Under the pieces are notes generated by a model. It saw only the letters and a program-made list of their open reading frames with translations, was not told where the DNA came from and searched no databases. 8,073 nucleotides of DNA. Source: Candidatus Dormiibacterota bacterium. GTDB lineage: Bacteria > Chloroflexota > Dormibacteria > Aeolococcales > Bog-877. Location of the stretch: assembly GCA_003135035.1 (NCBI GenBank), contig PLDE01000067.1:1-8073 (forward strand), given 5' to 3'. The position numbers and the translations under genes are program-made. Positions 1 through 6,627 of the stretch are shown piece after piece (position 1 is the stretch's first letter; every line of letters starts with the position of its first letter).

Positions 1-1
1 C

Positions 2-811
2 ATACCGTTGGACGAACTAACCCCCACGTTCAAAGACGGGACTAAGAAGCTCGTGAGCCTGGCATTCAAAGTCACGATCACCGCCGAGAATGAACAGGTA
101 CTAGTACCAGGACGAACGGGCAAGTTCGTGCCGCAGAGCTACACTTCGGGCGCCGGTGTGTGGAAGGAGATCGCGAAGGGTCGGATCTTGAGACTTGACC
201 GTATGACAAGCACGGCAACCGGCGAAGTCTACGTGGGCAGCGGTAACAGGATCACCCTGGCCAGCGTGTACAAAGAGCTCACTCGCAGCGACTTTTTGGA
301 GATTGATCAGTATGGAGCAGCAGCAAAAGTGCTGAGCGGATTATCCGAGTGCGCGCTGTCCCTGCAGCTGCAGAAGCAAGGATTCAAGGTGTTTCGCATG
401 CCAGAGGACACTGCCAAGTCAGTAGGCTCATACCGCAACTACGACTTTGAGGTGATCAAGGGCAGCGATGCTCGCCGGATTGAGCTCAAGTCACTCTGGG
501 GCACTAACACTGACCGAGCTCGCCTAATCCATAGCACGGGCAAGGACTATCCTACGAGTAGTTGCAAATTCGCTACCCAGGACTTCTTTGCGGTCAATCT
601 GTTTCTTAGGACGGGCAATATCGAGAACTTTCTTTTCGCCCGTTCCCTGTCAACCAGCACTGATCCGCAGCACGGACTTCCCCCAGTCAAGGGTCACGCC
701 GGGCACGTGAATCAGAATCCTGAATGCAAGGAGGACAACAAGGTTTGGTTCACAGATCTGTCTAAAATTTGGCCCGGCCCTACGCCCCCAGCCGGCTCAC
801 TTCTGCTCTAA
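2..811 (+). CDS. PD-(D/E)XK restriction endonuclease, likely 5'-partial
   Basis: Predicted DNA-cutting subunit of the restriction-modification pair formed with the convergent methyltransferase. The frame is open to the left edge. The only start codon near the edge is a TTG at base 8, with no room to see a ribosome site, so the true start may lie outside the window. Counting from that TTG (267 residues), the C-terminal half has a PD-(D/E)XK arrangement: a helix with Glu114, then NYDFEV with Asp146, then RIELKSL with Glu159 and Lys161. The N-terminal 100 residues are of no recognised family and may contribute to target recognition. The stop lies 15 bases inside the 3' end of the opposing methyltransferase gene, a layout seen in type II systems. 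The nuclease fold call rests on motif and context, not on similarity to a named enzyme. Specificity cannot be predicted. Confidence 0.72.
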   Translation: MPLDELTPTFKDGTKKLVSLAFKVTITAENEQVLVPGRTGKFVPQSYTSGAGVWKEIAKGRILRLDRMTSTATGEVYVGSGNRITLASVYKELTRSDFLEIDQYGAAAKVLSGLSECALSLQLQKQGFKVFRMPEDTAKSVGSYRNYDFEVIKGSDARRIELKSLWGTNTDRARLIHSTGKDYPTSSCKFATQDFFAVNLFLRTGNIENFLFARSLSTSTDPQHGLPPVKGHAGHVNQNPECKEDNKVWFTDLSKIWPGPTPPAGSLLL

Positions 812-2866
812 GCTGCGGACAAGTTCATCTACTTCGGAATCGAGGCTCGACCGCAGCCCGACCGCGGCCACCTCGGCCGCCAGAAGCCGTTCACCGAGCT
901 GGTTGAGCTCCTGCGTTCCCGACCTGGAGATTGGCAGCACCAGGTCAAGGAGCAGATTCTCGCCGACCGCCGGATACGCGATCCCCGATCTGTGACGCAC
1001 TAGTTGCTGAGTCACAAATTCCGAACGCAGGAGGCGGGCCAATACCATTGGGTCAATCCCCACCGGCCGCAGGACGCCAAAACCTGTCGTACAAATTGCT
1101 CCAGCCAGCCCTGGTGGGACGACGCCGATCGTGCGTCGCTCCGGCCTGACGGTCGACACTAGCACGTCGCCAGGTGCGACGAGCCGCCGTGCGCGTGAAG
1201 GCGCCGCGCTGCCCATGACCCGCTTGGCCGAGGCCACTCCCCTGGCTCCATCCACGTCGCTGATCTCGATGTAGAGAAATTCCCCCTGAGGCCGGAGCCG
1301 GGGATTTGCGGTGTCCCGGACTAGCGAAGCGACCTCGGACACGCGAAGCATGTCTGGCCATAAAGAATGGCCATCTGCACCCTTGGGATCCGAAGCAGCG
1401 TGGTGATAGGTAGCATCCCAGCGTTTAGCCCTCTCCACGTGTCCAACCACCTGGATCAGTGGAGATCTGGACTGCCGAAAGCCCTGGAGCAGCTCATTTA
1501 GCTGGCCAGTGTGAGTCTCCAGCTTGCGCCTTATTGCTCCTCTTACAGAGATCGAATAACCCACATCTGAACAGACCGCAAAGCGAGTCTCATGTCGATC
1601 GTGATCACCTTTGGACAATCGATGGAGATGAATCACCGATGTCTTCGTCATGGTGCCTGCCCCGGCGAAGGTCTCGACGGGCAAGGAGGTTACGGAATCG
1701 AGATGAGTCCGGCTACCCAGAAACGCTCTCAGCGACCCGAACAGCCCGCTATTCGTCAAAATGCTGTCGGGGACCACGACCAGTGCATGGCCACCAGGCC
1801 GCAGCCAGCGCACATACCTCTCCATGAACAGCACCTCTGACGGCAGGCTACGCGTAGCGGCCCCGAACCGCTGGGCCAACTGAGACTCGGGGACCTCATC
1901 CGGTGTAAAGTCCGCTCCATATGGCGGATTTGTGAGGATTACTCCCACTCGTCGATCAAGCGCGTGAAGCGCTCGCGGGGATGCACCCGCGATGGCGTTA
2001 GCGCGGTGCAGACTTGCCTGCGGTAGTCCCGCGATCGCGAAATTAGCCAGACTTAGACGGAGCATACGATCGCTCTTATCCACCCCAACGAGCATCTGCG
2101 AGGCTATCGTCGTCAACTCTTGGTATGGCGACGAGCCATGGCGGGCCACGCGGCGCGCCATGGCTACTAGAAATGAAGACGTGCCACATGAAGGATCCAG
2201 GATGGGTCCAATGCGATCGAAGAACTCCCGCGGTTCGCCGAGGAGGGCTTGTGCCTCTGGCACCTCACTAAGATATAGGTCGACCATATAGTTGACAATC
2301 TCCGGAGGGGTGAGATACTGACCCAGTTCCTTCTGGTCGACATAGGAGCCAGCTAGGAAGCGACCAAACGTCTCATTCAGAAGATCACTGCGGGCATGAC
2401 TCGTGAACAGGATCGCCGGAGCGTCATCAAATGTACGAATGACTCTGACAGCCAGGGCGTCGTCGCTGTCCCGAAGCCGGAGTGCGAAGTCATTGGGGTC
2501 GAACTCACCCGCGGTTTTGGGAGGCACGGTATTCATCAGTGCGCTTAGTACGTATCGCTTCAGCGCTTTGGCTGGGCTCTCTGATGCAGTGGTTTCGCCT
2601 AGTATGTGTGACGAAATACCATAATCGTTCCGTACAGCGGCCATCAGGTGGGCGGTGATCAGCTTGCACACATCGTCAAGTGCGTCATTCGAGGACCCAT
2701 GGCCACCGTGCTTGTGAAACATGCTCCGCAACTCGGCCAAGAGCCGAAACAGTTGGTCATCCGAAGTGCCGTCTGTGACCGCGGCGACTCGGCTCCGGGA
2801 CGGTTGGGATTGGCCCGCTATAAGTGCCGACTCGGTTGTATTAGTGCGGAGAGGGGACAATGTCAA
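797..2866 (-). CDS. N6-adenine DNA methyltransferase fused to HsdS-like recognition domain
   Basis: Predicted to transfer a methyl group from S-adenosylmethionine to adenine N6 in its target, protecting host DNA from the neighbouring nuclease. The 689 residues read as a variable helical N-terminus (1-165) and then an HsdM/N6_Mtase catalytic domain. That domain has GQYLTP at 182-187, the cofactor motif DPSCGTSSFL at 224-233 and the catalytic NPPYG at 313-317. The C-terminal region (about 470-689) resembles half of a type I specificity subunit: one target-recognition domain (LYIEISDVDG, PGDVLVSTVRP, GFGVLRP) followed by a helical segment ending the protein. HsdM alone is usually about 500 residues, so this is a modification-specificity fusion with no nuclease or helicase domain. 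The start is TTG at 2866, with AGGAG 4 bases upstream; no ATG nearby fits better. A single recognition domain suggests an asymmetric or half-site target (inference). Confidence 0.9.
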   Translation of the reverse strand: MTLSPLRTNTTESALIAGQSQPSRSRVAAVTDGTSDDQLFRLLAELRSMFHKHGGHGSSNDALDDVCKLITAHLMAAVRNDYGISSHILGETTASESPAKALKRYVLSALMNTVPPKTAGEFDPNDFALRLRDSDDALAVRVIRTFDDAPAILFTSHARSDLLNETFGRFLAGSYVDQKELGQYLTPPEIVNYMVDLYLSEVPEAQALLGEPREFFDRIGPILDPSCGTSSFLVAMARRVARHGSSPYQELTTIASQMLVGVDKSDRMLRLSLANFAIAGLPQASLHRANAIAGASPRALHALDRRVGVILTNPPYGADFTPDEVPESQLAQRFGAATRSLPSEVLFMERYVRWLRPGGHALVVVPDSILTNSGLFGSLRAFLGSRTHLDSVTSLPVETFAGAGTMTKTSVIHLHRLSKGDHDRHETRFAVCSDVGYSISVRGAIRRKLETHTGQLNELLQGFRQSRSPLIQVVGHVERAKRWDATYHHAASDPKGADGHSLWPDMLRVSEVASLVRDTANPRLRPQGEFLYIEISDVDGARGVASAKRVMGSAAPSRARRLVAPGDVLVSTVRPERRTIGVVPPGLAGAICTTGFGVLRPVGIDPMVLARLLRSEFVTQQLVRHRSGIAYPAVGENLLLDLVLPISRSGTQELNQLGERLLAAEVAAVGLRSSLDSEVDELVRSLEQK
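2134..2165. repeat. Perfect 10-base inverted repeat inside the methyltransferase gene
   Basis: AGCCATGGCG (2134-2143) and CGCCATGGCT (2156-2165) are exact inverse complements separated by 12 bases. They lie in codons for the MARRVARHG stretch after cofactor motif I. They could form a hairpin in the mRNA but are most simply a by-product of the repeated Ala/Arg codons. Confidence 0.35.
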
Positions 2867-3035
2867 GAGGCTCCTATTTTAACAGATGCACGCAAGAGTG
2901 GATACCAAAGCTAGAGCCACGCGGGACCGCGGCGACGCACGCTAAAGATGGATAGACGTGGCCCGTGACCTTCTGGAGCCTGAGGTCCCGATACCTGACT
3001 CACTGGCGGCCGACATTCACAGCTTCCACTAAACA
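2867..3035. other. Intergenic gap between CBASS 3' end and methyltransferase 5' end
   Basis: These 169 bases separate the stop of the CD-NTase gene from the start of the methyltransferase gene, both on the minus strand. The gap should hold the CBASS 3' end and the methyltransferase promoter. I looked for a GC-rich hairpin followed by a T run on the minus strand and found only short imperfect pairings, such as AGGT/ACCT around 2980-3000, with no T tract. Read-through from the CBASS operon into the methyltransferase gene is therefore possible. No small ORF with a credible ribosome site was seen. Confidence 0.5.
2871..2881 (-). promoter_or_regulatory. Ribosome site and possible -10 box of the methyltransferase gene
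   Basis: On the minus strand TAAAAT (2881-2876) is followed at once by AGGAG (2875-2871) and, after 4 bases, by the TTG start at 2866. The AGGAG supports the TTG start. TAAAAT resembles a sigma-70 -10 box, but no good -35 box lies 16-18 bases upstream. If it is a real -10, the transcript would begin almost at the start codon and skip most of the ribosome site. The promoter part is therefore weak; the ribosome-site part is reasonable. Confidence 0.4.
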
Positions 3036-3914
3036 CTAGGATTTTGCGAAGTGGGGTCCGAACAGGAGCTGCCACGCGGGCAAGGCAGCCCCGATGCGTC
3101 CGTCCTGTTCCAGAAGCAGTGCTCGCGTACAGGCATGCTCAGCATCCTGAAGTGCCACGACGGCCGCTGCCCGCTCTGTCGGGCTTTCGGCCAAGCGGGC
3201 CGTCACGGGTGGACCAAGACCAGCTGGGTCCGGCCACGGGTCATTGATGCTCTCACTTGCGCTGGCGAAGAACTGGCGTAGCTCCCGGGGATACGAGCCC
3301 GTCCAAGGCGGCTGCACGAGCTTGAGAGCCATGACTTCAAGTAAGAAGGCCGGCCTGACGGGCCTGCCTTGATAGTCATTCCACTTCTTGATCATCTTTA
3401 CGACCGGTTTCCACTGTTCGCTGAATGCAGCGTTGGCGGCAGTTGCTAAGTCAGCATGAACTGTGGGATCTGTTGTGATCCAGCCCCCCTGGCGTCGGTC
3501 AGGGATTCGGTAGGAACGGCCAAACTCGAAGGCGGGAACCACGTCGATGCTAAAGATGTGATCGTCCGCATCTTCCGCAATTCCGAAGTCGACCTTGACG
3601 GAGCGGTTTCGCTTCCCGATCTGCGGATAGTGAGGCGCCAGGGTTCTGATCAGGAGGTCCAGAATCTGGTCTGGCGCGCCCTGGGCGTACGACTGCTCTG
3701 AATCTTCCAGAATGACAAAGATATCGACATCCTTCAGTGGCTTGGTCTTGGTCTCCCGAATATATGAACCCATCAGAAGGTCGCGCTTCACAGCTAACGT
3801 GTCGCGTAGCTGGGATCGGAGGACTTGCTGACGCCGGCTCGCGTCTTGCTCTTCCGACGGGCTAACCTCTAGTCGCTTTCGGAATTTGCGGAATGCCTCG
3901 GAAATGGTCAACAT
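3036..3914 (-). CDS. CBASS CD-NTase (cyclic oligonucleotide synthase)
   Basis: Phage-sensing signal synthase. CD-NTases join nucleoside triphosphates into cyclic di- or trinucleotides; with NucC partners the known product is cAAA. The 292 residues show the polymerase-beta-type nucleotidyltransferase core: GSY at 49-51, DVD at 62-64 (metal ligands Asp62 and Asp64), and the third acidic residue in SIDVVPAF (Asp124). A helix with MIKKWN (174-179) follows, and the WQLLFGPHF end (281-289) resembles the tail of CdnC-type enzymes as I recall them. The length is normal for the family and all catalytic acids are present. The gene is last in the five-gene operon, starting 3 bases after the HORMA stop. 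No strong ribosome site precedes the ATG, suggesting translational coupling. Partnership with HORMA, TRIP13 and NucC favours clade C or D, but I cannot fix the clade or product by eye. Confidence 0.93.
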   Translation of the reverse strand: MLTISEAFRKFRKRLEVSPSEEQDASRRQQVLRSQLRDTLAVKRDLLMGSYIRETKTKPLKDVDIFVILEDSEQSYAQGAPDQILDLLIRTLAPHYPQIGKRNRSVKVDFGIAEDADDHIFSIDVVPAFEFGRSYRIPDRRQGGWITTDPTVHADLATAANAAFSEQWKPVVKMIKKWNDYQGRPVRPAFLLEVMALKLVQPPWTGSYPRELRQFFASASESINDPWPDPAGLGPPVTARLAESPTERAAAVVALQDAEHACTRALLLEQDGRIGAALPAWQLLFGPHFAKS

Positions 3915-3917
3915 GGA

Positions 3918-4418
3918 TCAGCGCCAGTAGGACAGGGTCGCACCAACGGTTCCCCCACCAACGACTGCACCAATGGAGTGCTGGGTCAGACCGCTAGTAC
4001 TGACTAGGCGGGTGGTTGACCAGCCGTCGACGGCAGGAGCGCCATCGGACGTGTCCGCCACAATGCGATAGGAGCAGTTGGCGGGGTACAGCCCATGCTT
4101 CTTGATGATCCACGCGACTGCGGCGGAATCGAGCCAGAGGTCGCCTTCTCCATCTGAGCCGTAGACATAGTCGATCGTGAAATCGAATCGACCGATCAGC
4201 CTCGCAGAATTGCCCTCAGCCCAGACCTCGAGAATGAGTTTGGATAGGTGTCCGGACTTCAGCCATACCGCGACACCGTGCTCGAGAATGCCCCACTGAG
4301 AAACAATCTTCTTGGTATCGAGACCAGAACCCGCAATGATCGACTTCAGACCACGAAGCATATGGTTAGCGACGTGGGTAGCTGTATAGGTGGCGGTACT
4401 TACCCTAACGGTACTCAT
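3918..4418 (-). CDS. cap7: Bacterial HORMA-domain CBASS regulator (Cap7-like)
   Basis: Regulatory subunit of type III CBASS. In characterised systems the closed HORMA form binds the CD-NTase and activates it, and TRIP13 unfolds it to switch the system off. The 166 residues match bacterial HORMA family 1 as I know it: an N-terminal strand and helix (VSTATYTATHVANHMLRGL), QWGILEHGVAVWLKSGHL (41-58), RFDFTIDY (77-84), DLWLD (93-97), IIKKHGL with CSYRIV (104-120), and a C-terminal safety-belt segment with DGW (131-133) and GLTQHSIGAVVGGGTVGA. The ATG at 4418 overlaps the upstream stop as ATGA. The frame stays open further upstream to 4589, but that stretch is arginine/serine-rich and duplicates the preceding gene in another frame. 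The length is right for a single HORMA domain. The ATGA overlap points to coupled synthesis. Confidence 0.92.
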   Translation of the reverse strand: MSTVRVSTATYTATHVANHMLRGLKSIIAGSGLDTKKIVSQWGILEHGVAVWLKSGHLSKLILEVWAEGNSARLIGRFDFTIDYVYGSDGEGDLWLDSAAVAWIIKKHGLYPANCSYRIVADTSDGAPAVDGWSTTRLVSTSGLTQHSIGAVVGGGTVGATLSYWR

Positions 4419-4882
4419 GGCCGGTCCAGGGAATCCAAGTCTATGGTAAGGGTAGCTTTGGGTGCCGCAGATGGAGGACCATCGTGGACATCCACTCCGA
4501 TCTCCCGAACGTCCAAGTGAGGTGCCGATTTGAGAGCGTCGCGCGCTAGTTCTAGGTCTGCTCCGCAAGCTGGCAGGGAAAGCTTCCACGAGGCACCAGC
4601 CGTGGGGTCAAAAGCGAAGGATTCCTCGTCCTCGAGATCGTGATCGATCGCGTCACGACCGTGGAGGGTGTAGATGCGAACCAAGGCGCCGCTACCTTCA
4701 ATCGTGACAGGAGAATGGCTGGTGTACTCTTCAGAAATCAGCATCGCCGCGAGAGATGTAATGCCCGCTAGCTCTGAACGGGCGCCCGACCCGGGGGGTG
4801 TTAGTAGCTCCACCATCCGGTTCCAGGTTTCGACGGAGCTACGCACCGGAACCGAGGCGACGCGGCGGGCGACAATCGTCAT
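4415..4882 (-). CDS. Small CBASS-operon protein, unknown function
   Basis: A 155-residue protein lying between the TRIP13 and HORMA genes, with 4-base ATGA overlaps at both ends, so it is almost certainly co-translated with them. I do not recognise a named domain. Visible features are an N-terminal helical region (15-53, including SVETWNRMVELLTPPG), a beta-rich centre (PVTIEGSGALVRIYTLHG, 58-75), a strongly acidic stretch (AIDHDLEDEE, 78-87), a segment reading SWKLSLPA (98-105), and a second helix (109-120). A Gly/Pro/Ala-rich linker (135-142) then leads to a short hydrophobic-acidic tail (ATLTIDLDSLDRP). There is no signal peptide, membrane segment or cysteine pair. Some type III CBASS loci carry a second HORMA-like accessory protein. 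This could be a divergent one, an adaptor, or a carrier of a HORMA-binding peptide. The gene itself is secure; its role is not. Confidence 0.85.
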   Translation of the reverse strand: MTIVARRVASVPVRSSVETWNRMVELLTPPGSGARSELAGITSLAAMLISEEYTSHSPVTIEGSGALVRIYTLHGRDAIDHDLEDEESFAFDPTAGASWKLSLPACGADLELARDALKSAPHLDVREIGVDVHDGPPSAAPKATLTIDLDSLDRP

Positions 4883-5772
4883 TGGATAGACTCGCGTTGC
4901 GAGACTGCATCTACAAGATCACTACCTGACATTAGATTTGGATCAACCTTCGCCTCTTTTCGCATTGCTATCGCGACAGCGACCAGTTTTCGGAGTTGGC
5001 GGCCATCAATACCGTCAGCGGCTTTGGCAGCGCGACGAACCGATCCGTCCTCGAGCACGCGACGGGCGTCCGGAAATGCGACGGCAACTGCCTCGACCGT
5101 ATCTCTCAGGATCTTCTCTCGAGCATCAATATCAGGGAGGGGGAACGAATAGACGAAGTCGGCGCGGGATGTGAACGCAGCGTCGACAATCTCCGGGACA
5201 TTGCTTGTGGCGATGAAGAGCAAGGTGGGGAACTCTCGGGCTAGCCGGTCGACTCCCGTGAGTACAGCATCCACTGCTCGGTGCACGTCAATCGGATTGC
5301 TGTCGAGCGAGAGTGCCGAACGGTTGGCCGCCAGGGTCTCGACCTCGTCGAGGAGAACGATGGTCGGGCTGCGCCTCGCACTTTCCGCGATGGGCTCCCT
5401 CAAGAGCTGCTCTACAGCCTTCTGGCTTCTACCGTGGGCGGAACTCATCAGTGAGTGCGGATCCACCTCTATGAAACTGAATCGGCCGAGTGAGCTGGCC
5501 GCCACCGCGATCTGGTTAGCGAGTCCTCTAGCAAGGGTCGTCTTGCCCGTTCCTGGAAGCCCGACCAATAGGATGATGCCATGCAGGGGAAGACTTTCGA
5601 AGGGGATTCCAGCCAGGCGCAGTCGCAGAGTCGTTGCAGCGACGCGAGCGAGCCGCTGCTTGGCGTCAGGTGGCAGGACGATGGCACGCCAAGCGGTGGC
5701 GAATTGGTCGTTTGGGAGACCGAGCGATGCAGCAATACCCACGCCCTCGACTGGCGGTTCTCCACGACTCAC
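4879..5772 (-). CDS. cap6: TRIP13/Pch2-like AAA+ ATPase of CBASS (Cap6-like)
   Basis: Remodelling ATPase that forms hexamers and pulls on the HORMA N-terminus, converting the active closed form to the open form and so restraining the CD-NTase. The 297 residues contain the Walker A motif GLPGTGKTT (71-79), Walker B IVLLDEVE (138-145), sensor 1 ATSN (188-191), SRAD with the likely arginine finger Arg203, and a sensor-2-like DGRQLRK (256-262). The length matches bacterial TRIP13 rather than larger AAA+ proteins. The start is GTG at 5772, overlapping the nucC stop as GTGA. It is supported by GGAGGAG 8 bases upstream, inside the nucC 3' end. All ATPase residues look intact. AAA+ neighbours of other families (for example MoxR) are unlikely given the HORMA and CD-NTase genes downstream. 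Confidence 0.93.
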   Translation of the reverse strand: MSRGEPPVEGVGIAASLGLPNDQFATAWRAIVLPPDAKQRLARVAATTLRLRLAGIPFESLPLHGIILLVGLPGTGKTTLARGLANQIAVAASSLGRFSFIEVDPHSLMSSAHGRSQKAVEQLLREPIAESARRSPTIVLLDEVETLAANRSALSLDSNPIDVHRAVDAVLTGVDRLAREFPTLLFIATSNVPEIVDAAFTSRADFVYSFPLPDIDAREKILRDTVEAVAVAFPDARRVLEDGSVRRAAKAADGIDGRQLRKLVAVAIAMRKEAKVDPNLMSGSDLVDAVSQRESIQ

Positions 5773-6554
5773 GGCCGCCGCTCCTCCGAGCTAGCTGGAG
5801 TCTCCTCCAAGGGTCGTGTGTATTCGCGAAAGTCGATCGCCATGGGACTGCCGATCGCCTGGAGTCGCTGAAATAGCCGTAACAGGAAGAAAAGCACAGC
5901 GCCTCGGTCTTCACTGATCTCGAGGCGTGGACTTAGCGCACCCTCGTACAACGCCTCAAAGGCTCCGTGCACAGGCGAGCATCCCAGCTGGATCCTAGCC
6001 TCCACCCCGCAGCTTGCCAAGGCATCGGTGAGAGCGCCCCCGAACGGGGGCGACCACGAACTCCGCACCGTGAGCACTCCCGCAAGAATCTCAAAGAGCT
6101 CACGCGGGGGCTTGACTTGGCCACGGTCCACCACTTCACGACTGGTGCGGTGGAGGCTCCGGACGGATTTGGCCTTCTCGGCGGCGTATCGCACATTCTC
6201 AAGGTCGAGATCCTGCCTTACCTCGAACACAGCGAATACGCTTTCGGCCGGAATGTACCTTTGGTCACCCTGCTCGAACAACAGCGGACAAAAGTGTCTG
6301 TCGTGGACCACAACATCGATCTGTTGGCTCGTATTGCCACGAGCATCCAGCACGAATGCCTTGGAGACCTGGTACCTGCTAGGAAGGAACTTGCTGATCA
6401 GATCTCTCCACGCGTTCTCGGTGATGTCCCCCTTGGCAGTCGGATGGGTGAAGAGGCCGGGTGCCGACAGCTTTGTCAGCAACTCCTCCTGATAGTGCAG
6501 TAGAAGCCGATGAAGGTCGACTCCCTTCGGGCTCTCGTACATGTGTTCGGCCAT
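5769..6554 (-). CDS. nucC: NucC-like CBASS effector DNase with Lys-to-Arg change in the active site
   Basis: Effector of the system. NucC is a homotrimeric, restriction-enzyme-fold nuclease that pairs into hexamers on binding cyclic triadenylate and cuts double-stranded DNA without sequence preference, destroying the infected cell's chromosome. The 261 residues follow the E. coli NucC pattern closely by memory: HPTAKGD (37-43), LPSRYQ (57-62; Arg60 fits the ligand-contacting Arg53), SQQIDVVVHDR (76-86, catalytic Asp80), PAESVFAVFEVR (102-113, catalytic Glu111), SVRSLHRTS (130-138), SSWSPPFG (165-172) and LGCSPVHG (190-197). The ExK lysine is Arg113 here (AGG at 6218-6216), one base from AAG. 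A tyrosine of the NucC gate loop aligns with Phe88. The ATG at 6554 has AGGGAG 4 bases upstream. This is the first gene of the operon; in the E. coli locus I recall, nucC is last. Fold and ligand pocket seem kept, but full activity is uncertain. Confidence 0.9.
   Translation of the reverse strand: MAEHMYESPKGVDLHRLLLHYQEELLTKLSAPGLFTHPTAKGDITENAWRDLISKFLPSRYQVSKAFVLDARGNTSQQIDVVVHDRHFCPLLFEQGDQRYIPAESVFAVFEVRQDLDLENVRYAAEKAKSVRSLHRTSREVVDRGQVKPPRELFEILAGVLTVRSSWSPPFGGALTDALASCGVEARIQLGCSPVHGAFEALYEGALSPRLEISEDRGAVLFFLLRLFQRLQAIGSPMAIDFREYTRPLEETPASSEERRP
5781..5787 (-). promoter_or_regulatory. Strong ribosome site for the TRIP13 gene inside nucC
   Basis: The minus strand reads GGAGGAG 8 bases before the GTG at 5772. 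It decides that start over alternatives and is the strongest ribosome site in the operon, stronger than the one for nucC itself. The genes downstream of TRIP13 have no comparable site and probably rely on coupling. Confidence 0.6.
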
Positions 6555-6558
6555 GATA

Positions 6559-6564
6559 CTCCCT
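6559..6564 (-). promoter_or_regulatory. Ribosome site of nucC
   Basis: AGGGAG on the minus strand ends 4 bases before the ATG at 6554. It favours this start over a second in-frame ATG at 6542, which has no purine-rich sequence before it. Confidence 0.5.
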
Positions 6565-6627
6565 GCTCGAGGACTACGGTAGGCCCTTCTTACCCCCGCT
6601 AGTGTCCCGGTGGCCCGCCGAATTGAG

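Noticed and set aside
1459..1840. Two overlapping plus-strand open frames
   Set aside because: Both are antisense to the methyltransferase catalytic domain and have shadow-type composition.
2074..2083. TTATCCACC, close to a DnaA box
   Set aside because: It is a single copy inside methyltransferase coding sequence with a mismatch, unlike the clustered intergenic copies at 6628-6740.
2975..3005. Possible terminator hairpin after the CBASS operon
   Set aside because: Only about four contiguous pairs around AGGT/ACCT and no T run on the minus strand; too weak to annotate.
4419..4589. In-frame upstream extension of the HORMA ORF to an ATG at 4589
   Set aside because: It lies wholly within the preceding coupled gene in another frame, is arginine/serine-rich, and the ATG at 4418 gives the normal HORMA length with an ATGA overlap.
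5171..5794. 207-codon open frame on the plus strand
   Set aside because: It is antisense to the TRIP13 gene, whose Walker motifs are clear; the translation is low-complexity Ser/Ala/Arg and matches nothing.
5967..6503. 178-codon open frame on the plus strand
   Set aside because: It is antisense to nucC, which has clear family motifs; it is a shadow frame with no supporting ribosome site or recognisable domain.
6575..6600. Possible -10 box TACCGT for the CBASS promoter
   Set aside because: No matching -35 box at a proper distance was found; actinobacterial promoters are too loose to call from this.
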